NCBI GenBank assembly: GCA_017407725.1
Contig: JAFQWB010000030.1
Span: 1 to 14,838 of the forward strand
DNA length: 14,838 nt
Direction: 5' to 3'
Origin: Clostridia bacterium
GTDB lineage: Bacteria; Bacillota_A; Clostridia; Oscillospirales; CAG-272
Of the stretch, positions 7,122-14,838 are shown in pieces; position 1 is the stretch's first letter, and the number at the start of each line of letters is the position of its first letter. The position numbers and the translations under genes were made by a program. The notes below the pieces were generated by a model that saw nothing but the letters and a program-made list of their open reading frames with translations, did not search any database and was not told where the DNA came from.

Positions 7122-7171
7122 TCTGATCACTCCTTTCTGTCTTTATTCCGATAATTTATCCGTGACTTAAA

Positions 7172-7828
7172 TTATACGGTTATCTCTACCGATCCGTCTT
7201 CCTCGATGCCCTCCTCGGCATCCTCACCGAGCTTGACCTGAGCGGCGTTCACAAACGCCTTTGCATCGGGAAGCTCGTCAAGTGACGATATTCCGAAGCA
7301 TCTCAAAAAGTCAGCCGTTGTTCCGAAGATTACGGGGCGCCCCGGAAGCTCAAGTCTTCCCTTAGGCTCTATGAGATTCTTTGCGCAAAGCGACGCAACC
7401 GCATACTGAGAATCGACTCCTCTTATCTTTTCTATCTGAAGTCTTGTAACCGGCTGAGAATAAGCAACTATTGCAAGAGTTTCAAGTGCGGAATTCGAAA
7501 GTCTTCCTCCCTGCTTTATTCCGAGTGCGACCCTTATCTGAGGCGCATATTCCTCTCTTGTACAAAGCTGGCACGAATCGTCATAAACAAGAAGATGAAG
7601 TCCTCTTGTCTCGCTGCTGTATTTTTCGGAAAGCTCCTTTACTATTTTAACGACCTCCTCTACTGAAAGCAGAGTGGTCTCGCTGAGCTTTTCATACGTC
7701 AGCGGATATCCTGCGGCAAAAAGGACAGCCTCTGTCATTGCAAGATATTCCTCGTGTGTAAATGACACTCCGTCATTTTCATCGGCAGATGAATTTTCTA
7801 TTTCGGTATTTTTGATTTCCTCTGTCAT
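7172..7828 (-). CDS. scpB: Segregation and condensation protein B
   Basis: A 218-residue protein that joins ScpA and Smc in the bacterial condensin, which compacts and separates newly replicated origins. Two winged-helix domains are expected. The sequence shows the ScpB pattern EAVLFAAGYPLTYEKLSE near 33-50, LSNSALETLAIVAYSQPVTR near 109-128, IEKIRGVDS, and the second wing GRPVIFGTTADFLRCFGI. Both ends are acidic extensions (the C-terminus is EDAEEGIEEDG). The ATG at 7828 has a GGGG site 8 bases upstream and lies 14 bases after scpA, so the two are probably co-translated. Confidence 0.97.
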   Translation of the reverse strand: MTEEIKNTEIENSSADENDGVSFTHEEYLAMTEAVLFAAGYPLTYEKLSETTLLSVEEVVKIVKELSEKYSSETRGLHLLVYDDSCQLCTREEYAPQIRVALGIKQGGRLSNSALETLAIVAYSQPVTRLQIEKIRGVDSQYAVASLCAKNLIEPKGRLELPGRPVIFGTTADFLRCFGISSLDELPDAKAFVNAAQVKLGEDAEEGIEEDGSVEITV

Positions 7829-7842
7829 ATTTATATCCCCGT

Positions 7843-8649
7843 TTATTCTTCGTCATCCTCTATCGGAAGTCCGATATCCTCGGAAACAAGTCCGATATCC
7901 TCTATATTAACGTTTTCGCTGCCTTCCTTCATTACAACCATGGGATTTTCGGGATCTTCAAGGCTCACCATAACCTTCTGCACCGAAATAAGCGTCAGAA
8001 GAGCGATGAAGGATGCGACAAGCTCAGAGCGGCTCTCGCTCATAAGCATAAGATCCTCGAAAAGGATATGCCCTCTCTCTTTTAAGTGATCAAGTATAAA
8101 TCTCGTTCTTGCAGAAACCGAAGCAGGCTTCTTTCTTACTATACTGTTGAGTGTGACCGTCGAATCTTCGTTTTCGGCAGCCTTATCGAGCTTGATTCTG
8201 AGCACGAGCTTTTCAAGTGCCTTTACAAGATAGGCGGTATCCTGATCCGATACAAAGTTTTTATCAACGAGCACCTCGTCGGTCTCCTTGATATATCTTC
8301 CGCTGTAGGTATCCCATCTTTCTGCAAGCTCCTGCGCACACTTCTTAGCCTGCTGATACATAAGAAGGAGTGTAACGAGGTCGTCTCTCGGGTCTTCCTC
8401 CTCTTCGTTTTTAGGCTTTGGAAGAAGCATTCTGCTTTTTATGAGCATAAGCTCGCTTGCCATAACGATGAAGGATGATGCAACGTCCATGTTGAGCTCC
8501 TGGAGCTTGTCAATATAATCCATATACTGATCGAATATCAGCGATATCGGTATATCGTAAATATCGACCTTGTTCTTGCTTATAAGAGAAAGCAAGAGAT
8601 CGAGAGGTCCTTCAAAAACCTCAAGCTTATAGCTTATTTCTTCAGTCAT
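7843..8649 (-). CDS. scpA: Segregation and condensation protein A
   Basis: A 268-residue kleisin subunit of the Smc-ScpAB condensin that bridges the Smc heads. The N-terminal domain is typical (YKLEVFEGPLDLLLSLISKN, then VDIYDIPISLIFDQYM), followed by MASELMLIKSRMLLP and a charged linker (NEEEEDPRDD). The C-terminal winged helix (RTRFILDHLKERGHILFEDL ... SRSELVASFIALLTLI) is the Smc-binding end. The length is near the family norm, with a short acidic tail. The ATG overlaps the TGA of the M50 gene in an ATGA arrangement, with AGGA 8 bases upstream inside that gene, which indicates translational coupling. Confidence 0.97.
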   Translation of the reverse strand: MTEEISYKLEVFEGPLDLLLSLISKNKVDIYDIPISLIFDQYMDYIDKLQELNMDVASSFIVMASELMLIKSRMLLPKPKNEEEEDPRDDLVTLLLMYQQAKKCAQELAERWDTYSGRYIKETDEVLVDKNFVSDQDTAYLVKALEKLVLRIKLDKAAENEDSTVTLNSIVRKKPASVSARTRFILDHLKERGHILFEDLMLMSESRSELVASFIALLTLISVQKVMVSLEDPENPMVVMKEGSENVNIEDIGLVSEDIGLPIEDDEE

Positions 8650-9311
8650 AAAAACAGTCCTACCAAATTAAACATAGCGTCAATAACAAAATCGACAATA
8701 GGCGAAACGTCTATATCTCCGAGCACGAAAATTGCAAGAGTTACCATAAGGATAATTCTTTCGTATCTCATTATTCCGAAATAAACCCTATCGGGAAGGA
8801 ACGTGAAAAGAACTCTCGATCCGTCAAAGGGCGGAAGAGGTATCATATTGAATACAGCGTAAAGCACGTTGAGATAAAGGAAGAAATAGAAGAACATCTC
8901 AACGACCCAAAAATAGATCGAGGTGCTTCCAAGCTCTATCTGAAGAAAGCAGGTTCCAACGTAACCAACAAGACCGATAAATGCAAGCATAAGATTTGAA
9001 AGAGGGCCTGCAAGCGCGGTGAGAGCCATTCCCTTTTTGGGATTCTTAAAATATCTTGTGTTTATCGGAACAGGCTTCGCCCATCCGTATCCCACGAAAA
9101 GCATCATAAGAGATCCGACAAGATCAAGATGCTTCATCGGGTTTATTGTAAGTCTTCCGAGATTTCTTGCGGTAGGGTCGCCCATCTTATACGCGATATA
9201 GGCGTGTGCCGCCTCGTGAACCGAAAGAGATATCATAACTATCGGCACAGTCAGAAGAATTGAAATTATCAATTGTTTAGGGTCGTTTGCAGTCAAAAGA
9301 TCAAGTAACAT
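8646..9311 (-). CDS. Site-2 protease family (M50) membrane metallopeptidase
   Basis: A 221-residue integral membrane zinc protease. The zinc site is H32-E33-A-A-H36 at the end of the first membrane helix, and the third ligand is Asp163 in NMIPLPPFDGSRV. NPKKG and AGPLSN lie between, as in compact M50 proteins of the YwhC/SpoIVFB-like group. About five or six hydrophobic segments are visible, and there is no PDZ or CBS domain. The ATG at 9311 has AAGGAG 7 bases upstream. It sits immediately before scpAB, a pairing common in Clostridia. The substrate is unknown; it is shorter than and distinct from RseP, and I do not claim it is SpoIVFB. Confidence 0.93.
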   Translation of the reverse strand: MLLDLLTANDPKQLIISILLTVPIVMISLSVHEAAHAYIAYKMGDPTARNLGRLTINPMKHLDLVGSLMMLFVGYGWAKPVPINTRYFKNPKKGMALTALAGPLSNLMLAFIGLVGYVGTCFLQIELGSTSIYFWVVEMFFYFFLYLNVLYAVFNMIPLPPFDGSRVLFTFLPDRVYFGIMRYERIILMVTLAIFVLGDIDVSPIVDFVIDAMFNLVGLFL

Positions 9312-9335
9312 ATACTCTCTCCTTCCTTTCCGAAT

Positions 9336-9929
9336 TTATCTTAAGTAAGAGAACATCTTACCGAGAACCTTTTCTCTTCCCTCCTTGGTGTGTGAGGAAA
9401 AGACTATAATTTCACTTCCCGGTCTTATGAGAGTGCATTTTCTGAGCTCAGCCTCTGCCTTCTCCCTCTCTGTCTTGTTAAGCTTATCTGCCTTGGTCGC
9501 GATTATGAAATAGTCGATGTTCTGTCTGTTCATAAAGTCAAGCATGAGCTTATCGTCCTCGGTAGGTCCTACCTTGAGATCTATAAGCTGTGCAACCGCC
9601 GAGAGCTTCCCCTCATCCTGGGTGAAATAGCTATCGGTAAGCGCAGACCATTTAGCTTTATCCTGCGGCGGTCTTTTTGCAAATCCGTATCCCGGCAGGT
9701 CAACTATATACATTCTTCCGTCAACCTCGTAAAAGTTGACAGTTATCGTCTTTCCCGGTGTCTGCGATACTCTCGCATAACCCGTTCTCTGAACAAGAGT
9801 GTTTATAAGCGAGCTTTTTCCGACGTTTGATCTTCCCGAAAGAGCTATCTGCACAAGCTTATCATTCGGGAATCCCGATCTGTCGCCCGCGGTTATTTTA
9901 AGCGTTGTTCGTGTTATATTTGGTTTCAC
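9336..9929 (-). CDS. engB: Ribosome biogenesis GTPase EngB/YsxC
   Basis: A 197-residue GTPase that acts in assembly of the large ribosomal subunit and is usually essential. The G motifs are in order: GRSNVGKS (32-39), the switch I Thr region TPGKT, DLPGYG (77-82) and TKADK (145-149), followed by a VFSS-type G5. I start it at the GTG at 9929, which has AGAGG 7 bases upstream and gives the usual short N-terminus. The longer frame starts only at a TTG (9959) without a good site. It overlaps the last 32 bases of lon, so its translation is probably coupled to ribosomes finishing lon. The lon-engB order is common in Firmicutes. Confidence 0.96.
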   Translation of the reverse strand: MKPNITRTTLKITAGDRSGFPNDKLVQIALSGRSNVGKSSLINTLVQRTGYARVSQTPGKTITVNFYEVDGRMYIVDLPGYGFAKRPPQDKAKWSALTDSYFTQDEGKLSAVAQLIDLKVGPTEDDKLMLDFMNRQNIDYFIIATKADKLNKTEREKAEAELRKCTLIRPGSEIIVFSSHTKEGREKVLGKMFSYLR

Positions 9930-12324
9930 CTTTAGACCTCTTTTTGTCTTCTCTTTCAAGATAAGCGTAGTCGCTTCCGTTTATGAAGTCGTGCTTATCC
10001 TCATATATGACAGCATTCATAAGAACGTCGTCAATGCGCCTACAAAGAACGAATTCAAGTCCTTCCTTAACGTAGGGCTCAAGCTTTTCAAGGTCCTGTC
10101 TGTTATCGTAGGGTATAAGAACCTTCTTGATTCCCGACTTCTTTGCGGCGGTCACCTTTTCTCTGAGTCCGCCTATTGCAAGAACTCTGCCCGTAAGGGT
10201 GATCTCACCCGTCATTGCGACGTCGCGTCTTACCTTATATTTTCCGAGTGCCGAAACAAGCACGGTAGTGAGTGCAACTCCTGCACTCGGTCCGTCCTTG
10301 GGAACCGCTCCCTCGGGGAAATGAACGTGTATATCCTTATTTTTATAAAATTCGGTATCTATTCCGAGTCCCTCGGCTCTCTCTCTTACAAGAGATACGG
10401 CAATTCTTGCCGACTCCTTCATTACTTCACCGAGCGAGCCCGTAAGCTCTGTCTTTCCGCTTCCCGAAAGCGCGAGCGCCTCAACCTTGAGAAGCTCTCC
10501 TCCGTTATCGGTATATGCAAGACCGTTTACGATTCCGATCCTGTCTTCCTTGTCAAGCACCTCGGGATCGTATTTTCTTGCTCCGAGATAATAATAGATA
10601 TCGGCAGGCTTTATCTTGAAGAGCGTCTGTTCCTCCTCAACGTACATTCTTGCCGCTTTTCTGCAAATTTTTGCAATCGCTCTTTCAAGATTACGCACTC
10701 CCGCCTCAAAGGTGTATCTGTCGATAACCTCATAGAGTGCGGCGTCCGAAATGCTTATTATCTTCTTTGTGAGTCCGTGATTCTTTATTTCTCTCGGAAC
10801 AAGGTATTTCTTTGCTATCTCAAGCTTCTCTTCTCTTGTGTATGAATGAAGTTCGATTACCTCCATTCTGTCGAGAAGGGGCTTCGGAATTGTCGAAAGA
10901 GTGTTTGCCGTGCATATGAAAAGACAGTCCGAAAGATCTATCGGCATTTCAACGAAATGATCTCTGAAATTCTTGTTCTGATCGGGGTCAAGCACCTCAA
11001 GAAGAGCAGACGCGGGATCACCGTGAGAATCTCTTGTGAGCTTGTCGATCTCATCAAGGAGTATTACGGGATTTCTCGATTTTGCTTCAATAACCGCGTT
11101 GATTATTCTTCCGGGCATCGCTCCTATGTAGGTTTTTCTGTGTCCTCTGATATCGGCTTCATCTCTTACGCCTCCGAGCGAAACTCTTACAAAGGGCTTG
11201 TCGAGTGCTCTTGCAATAGAGGATGCGACCGACGTCTTACCTACACCGGGAGCACCTACAAGACAGATTATCTGGCTTCCCGTCTTCTCGGTAAGCTTCA
11301 TTACGCTTAAATATTCAAGAATTCTCTCTTTTATTTCATCAAGTCCGTAGTGGTCCTTGTTGAGAATCTTCTTTGCAAATACCGTATCTATCTTTCCGTC
11401 GCTCTTCTTTCCAAAGGGGACGGTAAGGCAAACATCAAGATATCAGAGAAGAACGGTTCTTTCGGCAGCTCCGTAAGGAAGTCTGTCAAGCTTCTCGGCT
11501 TCCTTGATAAGCTTTGCTTCTATCTCCTCGGGGAAATTTGCTTCTATGATCCTGTTTGCATACTGATGGAATTCGCTGTCGTCCGAGTCCTCTCCGAGCT
11601 CCTCCTTGAGAACCTTTAGCTGCTCTCTCATGTAGTATTCGCGCTGATTGTCGTCAATTCTCGCTCTGACCTTCTTGTGTATCTCAAGCTCCTGAGAGAA
11701 AAGCTCAAGCTCCTTCTGCATTTTGAATATAAGAAGCTCAAGGCGGCGCACGGGCTCGTATTCCTCGAGAATATCCTGCTTATCGTCAAATTTGAGAAGA
11801 AGTGTCGCCGCTATAATGTCGGCAAGCTTTGCGGGATTGGAGCAGGTTCTTACGTGCTTTTCGATATCCTTTGCTATATTGGGAAGATTCTTTATATACT
11901 GCTCGAAAAGCGCAAGCACCTCTCCTACAAGAGCCTGAATTTTAAGCGAGGATGAATCGTATTCAAAGTTTCTGCAGATAACGTCTGCATAATACGGAGA
12001 TGCCTTGGTTATACCGGTAAGCTCTCCTCTGCATATTCCCTCTGCAAGAAGATTCATGCTTCCGTCCGAGTTTCTTGTTATTTTATTTATCTTCGATACT
12101 GTGCCGATGCTGTAAAGATCCTTGGCATTTCCCGACCACTCGGAGTCAACGTCTCTCTGAGCAACGATGAATATCATATTATCGTCATCGTTAAGATTGC
12201 CTATCACCGAGGCGGTCTTTGAGCTTGTGATTTCAAGATTCACGGGCACTGAGGGGAAAACTACCGTTCCGCGAATCGGTACTATCGGCATTGTAAAGGT
12301 TTTGGTTCTTTCTGTATATGACAT
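9898..12324 (-). pseudogene. lon: ATP-dependent Lon protease with in-frame TGA at codon 294
   Basis: A LonA-type protease frame of 808 codons that degrades misfolded and regulatory proteins. The ATG at 12324 has AAGGA 5 bases upstream. The N-terminal substrate-binding domain begins FTMPIVPIRGTVVFPSVPVN and is complete to RTVLL, where TGA (11443-11445) interrupts the frame. In the same frame it resumes at YLDVCLTVPFGKK with no base gained or lost. The rest is intact: Walker A GAPGVGKTS (357-365), Walker B VILLDEID (420-427) and the catalytic dyad Ser680 (GPSAG) and Lys723 (LREK). One base change from a sense codon such as TCA would explain the stop. Spo0A and the M50 gene end normally in TGA, so the codon is not reassigned. 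No ribosome binding site precedes the next in-frame ATG (11301). It could be a recent null mutation, a sequencing error or a read-through site. Confidence 0.93.
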
Positions 12325-12365
12325 GGCTATCCTTTCGTGCTTTATATACTCCTTTTGGCCTCTAC

Positions 12366-12371
12366 ATTATA
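12366..12371 (-). promoter_or_regulatory. Likely -10 box for the lon operon
   Basis: A perfect TATAAT on the minus strand lies about 42 bases before the lon ATG, with GTGTG before it. No good -35 hexamer is seen 16-18 bases further upstream. No CIRCE-type inverted repeat or CtsR-type direct repeat is recognisable in 12325-12531, so heat-shock control through those repressors is not supported. Confidence 0.45.
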
Positions 12372-12531
12372 CACACCGTTTGTTAAGAGGATTTGAAATC
12401 AAGACCCTCAAAGCATCTCAAAAGGAATATAAATATCCATATTAAACAATTAATCATTTTATTATATCACAGAGTTTAGAAAATTGCAAGTGCATTTCCC
12501 TTTTTAAATTTAAAATAAAAGGGGATAAAAC

Positions 12532-12567
12532 AAGAGCGCCGACCTCGTTTCCGAGTTCGACGCTCTT
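12532..12567 (-). terminator. Terminator after the LRR surface protein gene
   Basis: A 16-bp stem (12532-12547 with 12552-12567) in the minus-strand RNA has 14 Watson-Crick pairs, one G-U pair and one mismatch, closed by a GAAA tetraloop and followed by UUGUUUUAU. The GNRA loop and the U-tail both fit minus-strand use. It lies 35 bases past the stop codon. Confidence 0.88.
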
Positions 12568-12602
12568 GGCGTTCTGTGTTTATTATATTATGTTTTTGTG
12601 GG

Positions 12603-14838
12603 TTATTTAAGTTTTACCGTTCCGTCGGAGCATACAACCTCTGTCGCGGGAACATCTTCATTCCAATTCGAACCTTTGGTAATAGCATTCCATTCTGCTA
12701 TAGTCCCTTCGAATGTTATGCTTGTGAGGCTTGTGCAATTATAGAAAGCATAATTACCAATGCTTGTTACACTATCGGGGATAGTTACACTTGTGAGGCT
12801 TGTGCAAGAATCGAACGCCCAATTACCAATGTACGTTACACTATCGCCTATAGTTACACTTGTGAGGTTAAGACAATAATAGAATGCCTCGTCACCAATG
12901 CTTGTAACGCCATTACCTATTGTTACATTTGTGAGGTATGTGCAATAATAGAACGCATGATCACTTATACTCGTTACACTATCAGGAATGTTTATGCTTG
13001 TGAGGCTTGTGCAAGAATCGAACGCCCAATAACCAATGCTCGTTACGCTATCGGGGATAGTTATATTTGTAAGGCTCGTGCAATTTCCAAACGCATCATC
13101 ACCAATGCTTGTAACGCCATTACCTATTGTTACATTTGTGAGGTATGTGCAATAATAGAACGCATGATCACTAATACTCGTTACACTATCAGGAATGTTT
13201 ATGCTTGTGAGGCTTTCGCAGTAACAGAACGCCCACTCACCAATACTTGTTACACCGTTACCTATTGTTATGCTTGTGAGATTTTTGCAATCAGAGAACG
13301 CATAATCACCAATGCTCGTAACACCGTCAGGAATGTTTATGCTTGTGAGGCTTGTGCAAGAACTGAACGCATAACTACCAATGCTTGTTACACTATCGGG
13401 AATTGTAATGCTTGTGAGACTTGAGCATCCTCGGAATGCCCCACTACCAATACTCGTTACACTATCGGGGATAACTATACTTGTGAGGCTTGTGCAGTTA
13501 TAGAATGCATGATGACCAATGCTTGTTACACTGTTACCTATTGTTACATTTGTGAGGCTTGTGCAATCACTGAACGCAGTATTGCCAATTGTATCAATGT
13601 CACCTATAACCAGTTTTACGCCCTTTGCCAAGTTGCTGTTTTGGGTTAATACGCAGTAGGGTGAAGCAACGTTAGTTTTATACGTTGTATCAGAGTAATT
13701 TTTTTCTGCATCCATACCGTAGACATTGACAAGCTCGTCCCACGTTGCAATAATATTCCAGTTTGAATCATAAAGGCCAGCTTCTGCTTCAAAACTGCAA
13801 ACACTACATACGTTGGTCCCTTCCTTATAATTATGACCAAGCTCCCGTCCAAACTCGAATATTTTACTGCCAATCTTACCGCAAATGCAAGAATAGTAAT
13901 ATTTTGCAGGTTGAGTACAGTTTGCTGACGAGAAGAAATACTCATCTGTAGCCACTTCGTGAATGTATGAATGGAAATGTTCAACTGTATTTCCGCATCC
14001 CGGACAAATACCCGAACCGTCGTCAACATGGTCGATTATCTCAGTATAATTATCCACGTATGAATAGTTACATCTTATACACATATGAGTGGAATATCCT
14101 TGTGCCGTACAAGTGGGTGCAGTTACAACAGCTACGTAGTTATGTCCTGTTGCATTAACGTAAGAATCTACATATGTATCGCTACATGCTGAACACGTAT
14201 GGGTTGTAAATCCTTTTTCTAAGCATGTAGGAGCGGTTACAACGATTACATAGCTATGTCCTTTTGCATTAATGGTCTTGGTTTCGAAATAATCGCAATT
14301 CTTACACTCGCGCTTATCTTTTCCGTTTTCCGTACAGGTTACGGAAGCAACTGTATACCAATTATCAAGGCTATGTCCTGTAGCACTAGTATACTTATCC
14401 ACATATACATTGTTACAAGTTGAACACGTATGAGTAGTAAATCCTCTGTCTAAGCAGGTAGGAGCTGTTACAACAGATACATAGCTGTGTCCTGTAGCAG
14501 CTACGGAACTGTCTTTATACGTATCATTACATCTTTGACAAGTATGCGTTGTATATCCACCTGCTGTACAAGTGGGAGCGGTTACGACCGACTTATAGTT
14601 GTGTCCGAGTGCATTACCGTAAGAGAATGTCGTACTGCCCTTGATAGCACATGCGTTACAGCTATAGTAATATACTGCGGATGCTGTACAGGTTGCGGCA
14701 GATTTCAGATATTTATCTTCAATTCTCTGAACTGTGAACCTATGTCCTGTTGCGTTTACAGTCTGTGTTTCACTATAATTGCAACGACTGCAAGTGCGCT
14801 TCTGTGATCCGTTGGAGGTACATGTTACTGCTGTAACA
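12603..14838 (-). CDS. BspA-type leucine-rich-repeat surface protein, 5' end missing
   Basis: The frame stays open to the window edge, giving the C-terminal 744 residues of a large, probably secreted protein. The upstream part (about 14838-13790) is a row of Cys/His modules of about 30 residues, e.g. APTCTAQGYSTHMCIRC, each ending in (A)TGH. Then come 13 LRR_5-type repeats of 23 residues (pattern IPDSVTSIG-xxAFxxCTSLTSI) and a C-terminal cap of 37 residues (TFEGTIAEWNAI ... VVCSDGTVKLK) common in clostridial BspA-like proteins. Such proteins are often linked to adhesion or host contact; the role here is unknown. The signal peptide and any anchor would lie beyond the window, and no anchor follows the cap. 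The GTG at 14402 is not a start, since the repeat pattern runs straight through it. Confidence 0.93.
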   Translation of the reverse strand, partial: VTAVTCTSNGSQKRTCSRCNYSETQTVNATGHRFTVQRIEDKYLKSAATCTASAVYYYSCNACAIKGSTTFSYGNALGHNYKSVVTAPTCTAGGYTTHTCQRCNDTYKDSSVAATGHSYVSVVTAPTCLDRGFTTHTCSTCNNVYVDKYTSATGHSLDNWYTVASVTCTENGKDKRECKNCDYFETKTINAKGHSYVIVVTAPTCLEKGFTTHTCSACSDTYVDSYVNATGHNYVAVVTAPTCTAQGYSTHMCIRCNYSYVDNYTEIIDHVDDGSGICPGCGNTVEHFHSYIHEVATDEYFFSSANCTQPAKYYYSCICGKIGSKIFEFGRELGHNYKEGTNVCSVCSFEAEAGLYDSNWNIIATWDELVNVYGMDAEKNYSDTTYKTNVASPYCVLTQNSNLAKGVKLVIGDIDTIGNTAFSDCTSLTNVTIGNSVTSIGHHAFYNCTSLTSIVIPDSVTSIGSGAFRGCSSLTSITIPDSVTSIGSYAFSSCTSLTSINIPDGVTSIGDYAFSDCKNLTSITIGNGVTSIGEWAFCYCESLTSINIPDSVTSISDHAFYYCTYLTNVTIGNGVTSIGDDAFGNCTSLTNITIPDSVTSIGYWAFDSCTSLTSINIPDSVTSISDHAFYYCTYLTNVTIGNGVTSIGDEAFYYCLNLTSVTIGDSVTYIGNWAFDSCTSLTSVTIPDSVTSIGNYAFYNCTSLTSITFEGTIAEWNAITKGSNWNEDVPATEVVCSDGTVKLK
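12717..13614 (-). repeat. Tandem array of 13 leucine-rich repeats, 69-bp unit
   Basis: Thirteen in-frame 69-bp units encode 23-residue BspA-type leucine-rich repeats. A higher-order period of three units (207 bp) is visible: 12892-13008 and 13099-13215 match over 117 bases with a single difference, and the tcgaacgcccaat segment at 12811 recurs at 13018. This points to recent duplication of a three-unit block. Confidence 0.9.
13790..14838 (-). repeat. Tandem Cys/His module array
   Basis: At least eight full modules and two short ones share the plan C-x(8-9)-C-x2-C ... GH. Three subtypes are visible by the residues before the CxxC pair: KRxCxxC (with ETxT after), YYYSC, and THxCxxC (with YxD after). 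The visible order from the N-terminal side is KR, YYY, TH, TH, KR, TH, TH, short, YYY, short. The regular three Cys and one His suggest metal binding or disulfides; this is an inference. I do not recognise a named family with certainty. Confidence 0.75.

Noticed and set aside
7122..7130. GTG start of the DUF2953 gene at 7130
   Set aside because: It overlaps the AGGAG that is ideally spaced for the ATG at 7121.
9930..9959. Longer EngB start at 9959
   Set aside because: It is a TTG without a good Shine-Dalgarno and gives extra residues not typical of the family; the GTG at 9929 has AGAGG at 7 bases.
9799..10845. Long plus-strand frame opposite lon and engB
   Set aside because: The opposite strand encodes clear Lon and EngB motifs; the plus frame has no family resemblance and no ribosome binding site. 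The same applies to 3895-4797, 1833-2294 and 8086-8478.
11443..11445. TGA in lon as a reassigned codon or selenocysteine
   Set aside because: spo0A and the M50 gene end in TGA at the expected place, so TGA is a stop here. The position is not a catalytic or Cys site, and I see no selenocysteine insertion structure.
12576..13424. Plus-strand 282-residue repetitive frame opposite the LRR gene
   Set aside because: It is the antisense shadow of the 69-bp repeats; periodicity without stops is inherited from the real gene, and the BspA-type pattern is on the minus strand.
12717..13614. CRISPR array
   Set aside because: The 69-bp repeats are contiguous, in frame and encode leucine-rich repeats; there are no unique spacers.
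14400..14402. GTG start of the surface protein
   Set aside because: The frame and the Cys/His repeat pattern continue unbroken upstream to the window edge.

Overview
The window looks like the chromosome of an endospore-forming or spore-derived member of the Clostridia (Bacillota), probably a gut Oscillospirales-like lineage. The evidence is a bona fide Spo0A, a GerW/YtfJ sporulation protein, the scpA-scpB-DUF2953-ytfJ-dacF-rluB gene order, strong AGGAGG-type ribosome binding sites, and a BspA-type leucine-rich-repeat surface protein. Species cannot be named from the sequence alone. All supported genes lie on the minus strand, so the window is best read from right to left.

Right end (12603-14838): the C-terminal 744 codons of a large secreted or surface protein. 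A series of Cys/His modules is followed by 13 leucine-rich repeats of 23 residues and a C-terminal cap. A hairpin terminator with a GAAA tetraloop (12532-12567) separates it from the next transcription unit.

Centre (3440-12324): one compact run of ten genes with gaps of 58 bases or less: lon, engB (ysxC), a site-2-protease-like M50 gene, scpA, scpB, a DUF2953 membrane protein, ytfJ (gerW), a D-Ala-D-Ala carboxypeptidase, an RluB-type pseudouridine synthase and a small GNAT-like protein. It closes at a 16-bp-stem terminator (3383-3422). The run combines protein quality control, ribosome assembly, chromosome segregation, cell-wall trimming and sporulation. The first gene, lon, carries an in-frame TGA at codon 294 of 808; both catalytic halves are otherwise intact.

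Left of this: spo0A (2520-3299) stands alone with its own promoter and terminator, followed by an S41/PDZ lipoprotein protease (678-2306) with its own terminator.

Far left (1-640): no credible gene. It holds a cluster of at least four imperfect palindromic intergenic repeat modules, two of which are near-symmetric MITE/REP-like elements that share a 21-base word.

I found no clear new defence or mobile system. The best leads are the interrupted lon at the head of an essential operon, the divergent receiver loop in Spo0A, the mosaic Cys/His plus LRR surface protein, and the cluster of palindromic repeats.
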